Made by a program: the position numbers and the translations under genes. Positions 1-6,379 of a stretch of DNA of 12,967 bases are shown here, piece by piece (within the stretch, counting starts at the first letter, position 1; every line of letters starts with the position of its first letter). The notes below the pieces were generated by a model that saw only the letters and a program-made list of their open reading frames with translations, was not told where the DNA came from and did no database searches. Source of the DNA: Fusobacteriaceae bacterium (lineage in GTDB: Bacteria; Fusobacteriota; Fusobacteriia; Fusobacteriales; Fusobacteriaceae); contig DAOUPY010000014.1 of assembly GCA_030625925.1 (NCBI GenBank), positions 1-12,967 on the forward strand. The letters are read 5' to 3'.

Positions 1-107
1 TTATTTGAAATGTTAGAACCTAGTCAAGAAAATTTTTTGATTAGTGGTAATTTGTGCAATTTGTGACTAAAAAAATAAGATATGTGTAAATTAGATTCTA
101 AAATCCG

Positions 108-113
108 TATAAT
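108..113 (+). promoter_or_regulatory. candidate -10 box of a dnaJ promoter
   Basis: A perfect TATAAT lies 67 bp before the dnaJ start codon. The hexamer 17 bp upstream (TGTAAA, 85-90) is a poor -35 match and there is no extended -10 TG. This is therefore a candidate from the -10 alone. dnaJ could also be read from a gene to the left of the window. No CIRCE (HrcA operator) repeat is visible. Confidence 0.35.
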
Positions 114-180
114 CAGTGTCAGACGTTTTGATTTTAATTGGAATTAATTGGTGGTAAAAAGAAGAAAAAAGGAGAAAAGA

Positions 181-1323
181 ATGTCTAAAAAAGATTTTTA
201 TGAAACGCTGGGAATATCTAAGGGTGCCAGTGAGAGCGAGATAAAAAAAGCCTATAGAAAAAAAGCTATGAAATATCATCCAGATAAGTATAGTAGTGCA
301 ACTGCAAAGGAAAAGGATGATGCAGAACATAAATTCAAAGAGGTAAATGATGCTTATCAAGTCCTTTCAGATGGAGAAAAGAGATCTAAATATGACAGAT
401 TTGGTCATGATGCATTCTCTCAAGGTGGAGGAGGAGCCGGAGGCTTTGGCGGATTCGGTGGATTCGGTGGAGCAGGAGGTTTTGAAGATATTTTCGGTTC
501 ATTCTTCGGAGGAGGAGGTTCTCGTGGTCCTCGTGTAGAACCTGGGGCAGACCTTAGATATACAGTAGAAATAACACTGGAAGAAGCTGCCAAGGGCACA
601 GAAAAAGAGGTTAAATATTACAGAAACGGTGAATGTCATACTTGTCACGGAACTGGAGCTAAACCGGGAACAAATATGAAAACTTGTCCTAAATGTCATG
701 GTAATGGAAGAATAAAAGAGATTCAAAGAACTATGTTTGGAAATTTTGAAAATGTAGTGGAATGTGATAACTGTCACGGTAAGGGAGAGGTTCCTACTGA
801 AAAATGTCCTACCTGCCATGGAACAGGTGTAGAGAAGGAAAAAGTAGAAAAAAATGTAAAAATTCCAGCTGGAATAGATGATGGACAAAGACTTAGATTA
901 GGCGGAATGGGGGAAGCCAGTGAAAACGGCGGACCAAATGGAGACCTGTATCTATTTATAAGGGTAAAGGAGCATGCCATATTTGAAAGACACGGATCGG
1001 ACATTGTTTGTGAGGTGCCTATCTCTTATACCAAGGCTGTTTTAGGAGGAGATATACAAATTCCTACTCTGGATGAGGCAATAAAGATAAAAATTCCAGA
1101 AGGAACCCAGACTGGAAAGGTATTCAGACTTCGTGGGAAGGGAATACCTAGCACAAGAGGGGGAAGAGTAGGAGATGAATTGGTAAAAGTAGTAGTTGAA
1201 ACTCCTACAAAGCTAAATTCAGAGCAAAAAAACTTATTGAAAGCTTTTGAGGACAGTTTAAATGACAAAAACACAGGTATGAAAGAAGGATTTTTTGATA
1301 AATTGAAAGATTTGTTTAAATAG
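181..1323 (+). CDS. dnaJ: chaperone protein DnaJ (Hsp40, type I)
   Basis: This is the co-chaperone that delivers unfolded clients to DnaK and stimulates its ATPase in the cytoplasm. All type I DnaJ parts are present in 380 aa. The J domain (about 1-75) has the HPD motif at 33-35. A Gly/Phe-rich linker spans about 82-118. The zinc domain has four CxxCxGxG repeats beginning at C152, C169, C195 and C209. The client-binding C-terminal domains follow. The segment after HPD is a few residues longer than in E. coli DnaJ, which I associate with fusobacterial DnaJ. The ATG at 181 was chosen because AAGGAGAAAAG precedes it and [11 protein letters not shown] is the normal N-terminus; a GTG at 148 would include the ribosome site. 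The gene stands alone before a terminator. dnaK and grpE, if adjacent, are outside the window. Confidence 0.98.
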   Translation: MSKKDFYETLGISKGASESEIKKAYRKKAMKYHPDKYSSATAKEKDDAEHKFKEVNDAYQVLSDGEKRSKYDRFGHDAFSQGGGGAGGFGGFGGFGGAGGFEDIFGSFFGGGGSRGPRVEPGADLRYTVEITLEEAAKGTEKEVKYYRNGECHTCHGTGAKPGTNMKTCPKCHGNGRIKEIQRTMFGNFENVVECDNCHGKGEVPTEKCPTCHGTGVEKEKVEKNVKIPAGIDDGQRLRLGGMGEASENGGPNGDLYLFIRVKEHAIFERHGSDIVCEVPISYTKAVLGGDIQIPTLDEAIKIKIPEGTQTGKVFRLRGKGIPSTRGGRVGDELVKVVVETPTKLNSEQKNLLKAFEDSLNDKNTGMKEGFFDKLKDLFK

Positions 1324-1335
1324 AGATAAAAAAAT

Positions 1336-1367
1336 AAAAAAGGAGAAGGAAATCTTCTCTTTTTTTT
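1336..1367 (+). terminator. intrinsic terminator after dnaJ
   Basis: The GAGAAG/CTTCTC stem (1343-1348 with 1354-1359) encloses a GAAAT loop. It is extended by a G-U pair and an A-tract/T-tract, and ends in eight T (1360-1367). It begins about 12 bp after the dnaJ stop codon. The flanking A-tract gives some terminator character on the reverse strand as well. Confidence 0.85.
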
Positions 1368-1471
1368 ATATATTTAAATAGAAGTATGAAAAAAATTAAT
1401 AACAATGATTTGAAGTTTAATTATGTATAAGTTTAATGATCAGTTATTCTTAGAATAATCTAAAAAAAAAT

Positions 1472-1500
1472 TTTAAAAATGTTAAAGATAGTGCTATACT
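1472..1500 (+). promoter_or_regulatory. extended -10 promoter for yajC
   Basis: TATACT (1495-1500) is preceded by TG at the extended -10 position (TGcTATACT). The weak -35 TTTAAA (1472-1477) is 17 bp upstream. It lies between the dnaJ terminator and yajC, 34 bp before the start codon, so it is well placed to drive yajC and the lipoprotein gene. Confidence 0.55.
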
Positions 1501-1534
1501 TTAGATAATAAAACTTAACAAAAAGGAGTAAGCG

Positions 1535-1837
1535 ATGTTTAGTAATTTTTTAGCTTTTGGAGCGGATCAAACGAGTAAAAGTTCTGGTTACACAGGAATG
1601 GCAGTAACACTTATTATATGGGGTGCAATTTTTTATTTATTTTTAATCAGACCAAATAAAAAGAAGCAAAAAAAGCATGCTGATATGATAGATGCCTTAC
1701 AACCTGGGAAAGATGTTATAACTGCCGGGGGAATCAAGGGAGAAGTTGTATCTGTAAGCGATGAATATATTGTTATCAGAGTAGATAAGGGAGTTAGGCT
1801 TACTTTTACAAAGGACTCTATAAGAAAAGTATTATAG
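1535..1837 (+). CDS. yajC: preprotein translocase subunit YajC
   Basis: YajC is a small accessory protein of the Sec translocon that associates with SecDF at the inner membrane. This 100-aa product has the typical layout. A short N-terminal tail leads into one membrane segment (about 24-41, AVTLIIWGAIFYLFLIRP). The family hallmark RPNKKKQKKH follows at the cytosolic edge. A small beta-rich C-terminal domain then has the GKDVITAGGIKGEVVSV motif. AAGGAG lies 6 bp before the ATG. It is probably co-transcribed with the lipoprotein gene 35 bp downstream. No secD or secF is next to it here, unlike many genomes. The family call is secure; its role in this organism is by homology. Confidence 0.95.
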   Translation: MFSNFLAFGADQTSKSSGYTGMAVTLIIWGAIFYLFLIRPNKKKQKKHADMIDALQPGKDVITAGGIKGEVVSVSDEYIVIRVDKGVRLTFTKDSIRKVL

Positions 1838-1872
1838 TAATCAAGAGTGATTCTAATAATAGGAGGTTAATC

Positions 1873-2379
1873 ATGAAGAAGATAATGTTAATTTTGGCTA
1901 TAACAGGAGTGTTGATAAGTTGTTCTAGCAAAGATGAGACCGTAAAAAAAGAAACAACTGTTGAAGTGGTAGCACCTCAAGAAGAGGCTGTTACTTCAGT
2001 AGAGACAACTGAGGTTGAAGCCACTGAAATCGTTACAGTAGAGGTGGAAAAGCCGGTTTTAACCGATGAGGATTATAAGTCGGTATCGGAACCGATGAAA
2101 AAGCCAGTAAAGAAAACTAAACCTGCTCCGAAACCTGTGAAAAAAGCAGTGGTTGTAGAGGAGGCAGCAGCTCCAATAGTTGTACCAGTGATGGAAACAT
2201 CTGTAGATGAGGCTGTAGATACAGACGTGGATAAAGAAATAGCAAAGACAGAAACTGAGACTAAGGTTGTAGAGGTAGAAACTCCAGTGGAAAAGAGCAG
2301 CAGTAATAAAACTCTTTTTGGAATTTTAGGTGCTATATTAGTAGCCGCAGCAGCAGTATTTGTATTTAAAAAGAAATAA
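1873..2379 (+). CDS. putative lipoprotein with additional C-terminal membrane anchor
   Basis: I do not recognise a family. The 168-aa product begins with a lipoprotein signal whose lipobox LISC gives the lipidated Cys at C17. The middle (about 20-145) is low-complexity and rich in Val, Glu, Thr, Lys and Pro, with alternating acidic stretches and a basic Pro/Lys stretch near 74-93 (for example KKPVKKTKPAPKPVKKA). That composition recalls periplasm-spanning linkers such as the one in TonB, but no TonB C-terminal domain is present. The C-terminus (about 147-165, TLFGILGAILVAAAAVFVF) is a clear hydrophobic segment capped by KKK, with no LPXTG motif before it. AGGAGG is 6 bp before the ATG. It probably shares the yajC transcript and is followed at once by a terminator. 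A bridging or envelope-spacing role is only inference. Confidence 0.85.
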   Translation: MKKIMLILAITGVLISCSSKDETVKKETTVEVVAPQEEAVTSVETTEVEATEIVTVEVEKPVLTDEDYKSVSEPMKKPVKKTKPAPKPVKKAVVVEEAAAPIVVPVMETSVDEAVDTDVDKEIAKTETETKVVEVETPVEKSSSNKTLFGILGAILVAAAAVFVFKKK

Positions 2380-2381
2380 AT

Positions 2382-2408
2382 AAAAAACCACCGTTCAGGT
2401 GGTTTTTT
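2382..2408 (+). terminator. intrinsic terminator after the lipoprotein gene
   Basis: AAAAAACCACC pairs perfectly with GGTGGTTTTTT across a GTTCA loop. It starts 3 bp after the stop codon and ends in T6. The symmetric A/T tracts make it potentially bidirectional. Confidence 0.93.
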
Positions 2409-2416
2409 ATTTGTTT

Positions 2417-2452
2417 AGGAAATTATACCTGAAAGGGGCATCGCCAAGATGC
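2417..2452 (+). repeat. dispersed intergenic repeat, copy A
   Basis: The 36-bp segment aligns without gaps to 12720-12755 with 28 identities. The shared core is AGGAAATTATACC, followed by a GGGCAT...TGC portion. Its second half can form the hairpin GCATC-GCCAA-GATGC (2439-2452 region). It starts 8 bp after the T-tract of a terminator, and copy B sits in the equivalent place. It does not resemble an insertion-sequence end or a tRNA fragment. Confidence 0.55.
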
Positions 2453-2576
2453 AGCGTAACGTTACTTTTTTAGATTTTAAAATAGACTATTGTAATGAGA
2501 AAAACTTTATAAATGTCTAAAAACGTATGAAACGTTAAAAAAAGAACCACTATATATTATAAGACGAACAATTTTC

Positions 2577-2605
2577 TTGACTTTTGAGTGTATTTGTCAT
2601 ATTCT
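2577..2605 (+). promoter_or_regulatory. sigma70-type promoter upstream of the phosphodiesterase gene
   Basis: TTGACT (2577-2582) and TATTCT (2600-2605) are separated by exactly 17 bp. The expected start of transcription is near 2612. The -10 lies inside a 31-bp imperfect palindrome, and a terminator-like hairpin begins only about 30 nt into the transcript. Confidence 0.65.
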
Positions 2606-2621
2606 AAAGATAAGACAAATA
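2591..2621. promoter_or_regulatory. candidate operator: 31-bp imperfect palindrome over the -10 box
   Basis: The left arm TATTTGTCATATTCT (2591-2605) matches the reverse complement of 2607-2621 at 12 of 15 positions around a single central base (2606). The outer eight bases are perfect (TATTTGTC...GACAAATA). It covers the -10 and probable start site, the usual place for a repressor operator. As RNA it would lie mostly outside the transcript, so a DNA-level role is more likely than a hairpin role. The regulator is unknown. Confidence 0.5.
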
Positions 2622-2697
2622 AATACGCCTAGAGTAAATAGAGTCAGGTTATTATAAATTGTATGGAAGCATACAATATTTTTATAATGACTTTTTT
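2612..2697 (+). ncRNA. candidate short RNA or attenuated leader
   Basis: This is the predicted transcript between the promoter at 2577-2605 and the hairpin/T-tract ending at 2697, about 86 nt. No start codon with a ribosome site is present inside it. It could be an independent small RNA, or the terminated form of a long leader for the phosphodiesterase gene at 2791. It matches no RNA family I recognise. Confidence 0.35.
2642..2697 (+). terminator. hairpin with T-tract in the leader before the phosphodiesterase gene
   Basis: The inner stem ATTGTATG/CATACAAT (2658-2665 with 2670-2677) is perfect, with a GAAG loop. AT-rich pairs and an outer AGTCA/TGACT clamp (2642-2646 with 2688-2692) extend it through internal loops. 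T6 (2692-2697) follows directly. It lies between a promoter and the next gene, so it would work as an attenuator or as the end of a small RNA. Confidence 0.65.
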
Positions 2698-2790
2698 GTT
2701 GTCTTTACAATGTTTTTACTTGGAATACACAATTAATTTACATAAAAGTGTTAACATGTTATATGTCAGCGGGTGTTGAAGGAGGAAAAT

Positions 2791-3516
2791 ATGGAAATAA
2801 TTGCTCACAGGGGAGCTTCTGGTTATGCTCCTGAAAACACCAGAGTATCTATATTAAAAGGATTGGAACTAGGTTGTGATGGTTTTGAGGTAGATGTGCA
2901 ATTAGCTGGTTCTGGAGAAGTAGTGGTATTTCACGATTTCACCTTGGAAAGAACAACATCTGGAAAGGGAAGTCTCAGAGACACAGGTTTATCTGACTTA
3001 AGAAAATTAGATCTAGGCAGCAGCTTTTCAGAAGAATTTAAAGGTGAAAAAATAATGACTTTAGAGGAACTGCTAAGAATAGTGCCAGAAAATAAAATTT
3101 TGAATATAGAGATTAAAGTAAGGTACGATGAGGTAAATAAAATAGAAGAAAAAATAGTTGATATACTAAAAAAAGCAGGAAGGACAGAGGGACAAATCAT
3201 AATATCTTCCTTTAGCCATCGTATAATAAAAGAGATAAATAAGTTAGAGCCTGATTTAAAAACAGGGCTGCTTCTGAAAGCAGAAATTTTGGATATAGAA
3301 AATTATATAAAAACAAATGATCTAAAAATATACAGTATCCATACCTATGGAGAGTTCACCGGTAGAAAAATGGTGAAAAAAATGAATGATATAGGAATAA
3401 AAACCTATATTTGGACAGTAAATAGTGCAGAAGAAGCTAAAATGTTGAATGACTTTGGAGTAACGGGAATAATTACTAATTATCCCGATAAATTTATGGG
3501 AGTAAGAGGGATATAG
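2791..3516 (+). CDS. cytoplasmic glycerophosphodiester phosphodiesterase (UgpQ-type)
   Basis: The enzyme hydrolyses glycerophosphodiesters (deacylated phospholipid head groups) to sn-glycerol-3-phosphate and an alcohol. The 241-aa product is a single GDPD TIM-barrel domain. The signature HRGASGYAPENT gives catalytic H6 with R7. Metal ligands E33 and D35 are in FEVDV, and the second catalytic His is H48 in FHD. Near residue 110, NIEIK supplies another conserved Glu. There is no signal peptide, so it should act in the cytosol. The ATG at 2791 was chosen because AAGGAGG ends 5 bp before it; the GTG at 2773 would place the ribosome site inside the gene. It lies 79 bp upstream of a second, secreted phosphodiesterase. 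The class is sure; the preferred head group is unknown. Confidence 0.93.
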   Translation: MEIIAHRGASGYAPENTRVSILKGLELGCDGFEVDVQLAGSGEVVVFHDFTLERTTSGKGSLRDTGLSDLRKLDLGSSFSEEFKGEKIMTLEELLRIVPENKILNIEIKVRYDEVNKIEEKIVDILKKAGRTEGQIIISSFSHRIIKEINKLEPDLKTGLLLKAEILDIENYIKTNDLKIYSIHTYGEFTGRKMVKKMNDIGIKTYIWTVNSAEEAKMLNDFGVTGIITNYPDKFMGVRGI

Positions 3517-3595
3517 AAAAAGTTAAAAATAGTTTATATTATATTTGTTTTACGGAGATGCAATTATTTACTGTGAATAAAAAAAGGGAGGTAAG

Positions 3596-4684
3596 ATGAA
3601 AAAATTAATTAGTTTATTGTTGATGCTGGCATTTATAGGATGCAGCACTACGAATGTTGTGGAGGAGAAAAAAACAGAAAAGACAAAAGAAACAAGGAAG
3701 ATCGTGGTAGCTCATAGAGGAGCCAGCGGTTATCTACCAGAACATAGTATGGCAGCAAAATCTATGGCCTATGCAATGGGTGCAGATTATATCGAACAAG
3801 ATGTAGTTATGACAAAGGATAATGAATTAGTAGTCTTACACGATCATTATCTTGACAGAGTAACTAATGTAGCTGAAGTTTATCCATACAGAAAAAGAGA
3901 AGACGGTAGATATTATGCTATTGATTTTACATTGAAAGAGATAAAAGGCCTTGAGATGACCGAAGGGTTTAATGTTAAAGATGGAAAAACAGTGGCAGGA
4001 TTTCCTGAGAGATTCCCAATTTGGAAATCTGACTTCAGAGTTCATACTCTAGCAGAGGAGATCGAATTGATCCAAGGATTAAATAAAAGTACAGGTGAAA
4101 ATGTAGGGATCTATCCTGAAGTGAAAGCACCTTGGTTCCATAGACATGAAGGAAAAGATATTAGTGCAGCAGTATTAAAAGTTCTCAAGAAGTATGGGTA
4201 TACTAAAAAAAGTGACTTAGTTTATTTTCAATGTTTTGACCCGAACGAACTTATGCGTGTGAAAACTGAATTATTACCAGAATTTGGAATGGATATAAAA
4301 TTGGTGCAGTTAATAGCAGAAACCAGCTGGGATGAAACTATGATATATGAAGACGGAAAAGCAGTTCCTTATAACTATGACTGGATGTTTGAAGATGGAG
4401 GGATGGAAAAAATATCTCAATATGCTGACGGGATAGGACCTTGGAAGCCGATGCTTGTAACTGATGAGTCTACAAAAGATAATTTAATTATTACAGATAT
4501 GGTAAGCGATGCTCACAGATATGGAATGGAAGTACACCCTTATACATTTAGATTAGATGAGGGAAGAATACCTGCATATGCATCAGATTTTGAAGATATG
4601 TTAGATATATTTTATAATAAGGTTGGAGTAGACGGGGTATTTTCAGATTTTCCTGATCATGCTGTAGACTTTTTAAATAAATAA
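3596..4684 (+). CDS. glpQ: periplasmic lipoprotein glycerophosphodiester phosphodiesterase GlpQ
   Basis: GlpQ hydrolyses glycerophosphodiesters outside the inner membrane to G3P, which can then be taken up. The 362-aa product is close to E. coli GlpQ along its full length and to the lipidated H. influenzae protein D in architecture. A signal peptide has lipobox FIGC with the lipid Cys at C16, followed by a charged tether of about 18 residues. The catalytic core starts with HRGASGYLPEH (H40, R41), then IEQD (E67, D69) and LHDHYLDRV (H82). Family motifs GRYYAIDFT, YPEVKAPWFH and the final GVFSDFPDHAVDFLNK are all there. GGGAGG lies 4-5 bp before the ATG. It follows the cytosolic paralogue and precedes a TRAP transporter by 56 bp with no terminator between, so read-through into dctP is possible. 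Confidence 0.96.
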   Translation: MKKLISLLLMLAFIGCSTTNVVEEKKTEKTKETRKIVVAHRGASGYLPEHSMAAKSMAYAMGADYIEQDVVMTKDNELVVLHDHYLDRVTNVAEVYPYRKREDGRYYAIDFTLKEIKGLEMTEGFNVKDGKTVAGFPERFPIWKSDFRVHTLAEEIELIQGLNKSTGENVGIYPEVKAPWFHRHEGKDISAAVLKVLKKYGYTKKSDLVYFQCFDPNELMRVKTELLPEFGMDIKLVQLIAETSWDETMIYEDGKAVPYNYDWMFEDGGMEKISQYADGIGPWKPMLVTDESTKDNLIITDMVSDAHRYGMEVHPYTFRLDEGRIPAYASDFEDMLDIFYNKVGVDGVFSDFPDHAVDFLNK

Positions 4685-4693
4685 ATTTATTAA

Positions 4694-4709
4694 TAAGAAA
4701 CGTTTATTA
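4694..4709. promoter_or_regulatory. candidate LacI-family-type operator upstream of dctP
   Basis: TAAGAAAC|GTTTATTA is a 16-bp inverted repeat with 7 of 8 pairs matching around a central CG, the centre typical of LacI/GalR operators. It matches only part of the CcpA cre consensus. It lies 31 bp before the dctP start codon. I cannot define a clear promoter in this 56-bp gap, so the assignment is tentative. Confidence 0.3.
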
Positions 4710-4740
4710 AAATAAAAAATTAAATAACAGGAGGAACAAG

Positions 4741-5760
4741 ATGAAGAAGATTTTTAAGATGTTAACACTGTTAGTGGCAGCTACTATGTTATTTGTTAGT
4801 TGTGGGAAAAAAGAAGAGGCAGTAACAGAAAATGGTGAAAAAAAAGTAGTTATCAAAATGAGTATGAAATTTGTACAAGATGAGCAGACAGCTAAATCAA
4901 TGGTGATTGTAGCTGAAAAAATCAAAGAAAGAACTAATGGAAACATAGAAATACAAGTATACGCTGGTGGACAGTTACCAATCGGGAAAGACAGTATGGA
5001 ACAAGTGGCAAATGGTGCAAACTGGATATCAGTAGACGGGCTTAACTTCGTAGGAGATTATGTACCTGATTTTAATGCTATCAACGGACCTATGTTATAT
5101 AAGAGCTTTGATGAGTATTTAGCAATGACTCAGTCAGATTTAGTAAAAAAATTAAAAGGTGAAGCAGAGAAAAAAGGAATCAAAGTATTATCTTTAGATT
5201 ACTTATTTGGATTCAGAAGTATGTTGACAGACAAGGTAGTTAAAACTCCTGCAGATCTTAAAGGATTAAAGATAAGAGTACCAAACAGTCAATTATACAT
5301 GTATACATTGGAAGCAATGGGAGCTAATCCTACTCCATTACCATTTACAGAAGTATATAGCGGGATTCAACAAGGGGTAGTAGACGGATTAGAGGGATCT
5401 CTTATGACTATCTATGGAACTAAAATATATGAAGTTAGAAAAAATGTTTCTTTAACTAATCATTTATTAGGAGTATCAGCAGTATCTATCTCTAAAACAG
5501 TATGGGAAGGATTATCTGAGAACCAAAGAACTATCATTCAAGAGGAATTTGATGCAGGAGCTAAATATAACAATGACGTTACTGTTGAATTACAAGAAGA
5601 GTATAAAATTAAGTTAGAGGAATTAGGAGTTAAATTCAACGAGGTAGATCTACCTTCATTCAACGTAGAAACAGCTAAAGTATTCTCTAAGTTCCCTAAG
5701 TGGACTCCTGGAATCTACGATGAAATTCAAAAAGAATTAAAAGTAATCAGAGCTAAATAA
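4741..5760 (+). CDS. dctP: TRAP transporter substrate-binding protein (DctP family)
   Basis: This extracytoplasmic receptor captures an organic anion and hands it to the DctQM permease, which uses an ion gradient. The 339-aa product has a signal peptide ending FVSC, so C21 is probably lipidated. The mature part is a DctP fold. R179 in the strand KIRVPNS is the arginine that in most TRAP receptors binds the ligand carboxylate. It is followed by the family stretch NPTPLPFTEVYSGIQQGVVDGLEG. GGAGG is 7 bp before the ATG. A long stem-loop separates it from dctQ, consistent with making more receptor than permease. The ligand is not predictable here. Dicarboxylates, sugar acids or sialic acid are all known for the family; the GlpQ and HAD neighbours hint at a phospholipid-derived compound, but that is inference. 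Confidence 0.94.
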   Translation: MKKIFKMLTLLVAATMLFVSCGKKEEAVTENGEKKVVIKMSMKFVQDEQTAKSMVIVAEKIKERTNGNIEIQVYAGGQLPIGKDSMEQVANGANWISVDGLNFVGDYVPDFNAINGPMLYKSFDEYLAMTQSDLVKKLKGEAEKKGIKVLSLDYLFGFRSMLTDKVVKTPADLKGLKIRVPNSQLYMYTLEAMGANPTPLPFTEVYSGIQQGVVDGLEGSLMTIYGTKIYEVRKNVSLTNHLLGVSAVSISKTVWEGLSENQRTIIQEEFDAGAKYNNDVTVELQEEYKIKLEELGVKFNEVDLPSFNVETAKVFSKFPKWTPGIYDEIQKELKVIRAK

Positions 5761-5785
5761 TAATAAAAAATTAAAGATATAATTC

Positions 5786-5838
5786 GATAATCGTGACTAG
5801 TTGTGGTAAGAGTTTATCACTGACTGTTCACGATTATC
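5786..5838 (+). other. long intercistronic stem-loop between dctP and dctQ
   Basis: GATAATCGTGA (5786-5796) pairs perfectly with TCACGATTATC (5828-5838). Inside it, AGT/ACT and GTGGTAA/TTATCAC (one G-U pair) continue the hairpin to a GAGT loop at 5810-5813. Only TTTT follows, so it is at most a leaky terminator. It is placed to protect dctP mRNA from 3' decay and lower permease expression. Confidence 0.8.
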
Positions 5839-5875
5839 TTTTATAGATTAAAGAAAATTGAATATGGGGTGGAAT

Positions 5876-6355
5876 ATGAAAGGTTTCTTTAGAAATATAG
5901 AAGTAATTCTGGGGAGTATAACGATAAGTGTAACAGTATTATCTGTAATAACGAATGTTATTTTAAGATATGGTTTTGGAATTCAATTTGCTTGGATTGA
6001 AGAGGTGTCGGTAGGATGTTTTATATGGACAGTGTTTTTAGGGGCTACAGCAGCATATAAGGATAAGGCATTGATAGGAGTGGAGGTCTTGACACAGGCA
6101 CTTCCATATAGAGGAAGAAGGTTATTAGAATTGATAATATATAGTTTCTTATTTGTTTTAACTACAACGCTATTTTATTTGAGTTACAACTATACTATGG
6201 GATCGGATAAGATTACTGCGGCATTAGAAGTATCCTACGTATATATAAACTCATCTATAGTAGTTTCATTCGGATTGATGGCCTTTTATTCATTAGAATT
6301 TTTAGTTAAGGATATAATCTTATTTATGGATGAACAAAGAATAGAAAAAAAATAA
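5876..6355 (+). CDS. dctQ: TRAP transporter small permease subunit (DctQ family)
   Basis: This is the four-helix membrane subunit that, with DctM, forms the TRAP transporter. The 159-aa product has hydrophobic helices at roughly 8-30, 42-62, 78-105 and 120-143. It carries the DctQ signature at 35-70: an aromatic-Glu-Glu pair (AWIEE) followed by FIWTVFLGATAAYKDKALIGVEVL and ALP. The start is not certain. ATG 5876 has GGGGTGG close upstream with an unusually short spacer. ATG 5864 and TTG 5858 are in frame and would add 4 or 6 residues, with only A-rich sequence before them. dctM starts 24 bp downstream, so the two are translated from one message. Confidence 0.9.
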   Translation: MKGFFRNIEVILGSITISVTVLSVITNVILRYGFGIQFAWIEEVSVGCFIWTVFLGATAAYKDKALIGVEVLTQALPYRGRRLLELIIYSFLFVLTTTLFYLSYNYTMGSDKITAALEVSYVYINSSIVVSFGLMAFYSLEFLVKDIILFMDEQRIEKK

Positions 6356-6379
6356 TTTAGTCGAAAAGGAAGTGAGAAA

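Larger units (their letters stand above)
2409..2790. other. 382-bp gene-free regulatory stretch
   Basis: I find no credible coding frame here. In order it holds a dispersed repeat copy (2417-2452), a short GTAACGTTAC palindrome (2456-2465) followed by T6, and AT-rich DNA. Then come a sigma70-type promoter (2577-2605) overlapped by a 31-bp imperfect palindrome (2591-2621), a hairpin with a T-tract (2642-2697), and about 90 bp of AT-rich leader up to the ribosome site AAGGAGG (2779-2785) of the next gene. This is much more than one short gene usually needs, which suggests regulation or a small RNA. Confidence 0.6.

Noticed and set aside
1..66. Open frame of 21 codons ending in TGA at the left edge, a possible tail of an upstream gene
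   Set aside because: The peptide (LFEMLEPSQENF...) matches nothing I recognise. A stop-free run this short is not rare by chance, and no ribosome site or terminator supports it.
148..180. GTG-started N-terminal extension of dnaJ by 11 residues
   Set aside because: It would encode a basic leader not found in DnaJ, and the AAGGAG ribosome site for the ATG at 181 lies inside it.
1..180. CIRCE heat-shock operator before dnaJ
   Set aside because: No TTAGCACTC-N9-GAGTGCTAA or close variant is present.
2456..2465. GTAACGTTAC palindrome followed by T6 as a terminator
   Set aside because: As RNA it would have at most a 3-bp stem after loop formation, so it is too weak. A protein-binding site remains possible but unsupported.
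2773..2790. GTG start six codons upstream for the first phosphodiesterase
   Set aside because: The extension overlaps the AAGGAGG ribosome site, and GDPD proteins of this class start just before the HRG motif.
4680..4691. AATAAATTTATT palindrome at the end of glpQ as a terminator
   Set aside because: It is pure A/T with no loop and no T-tract after it, expected by chance in such AT-rich DNA.
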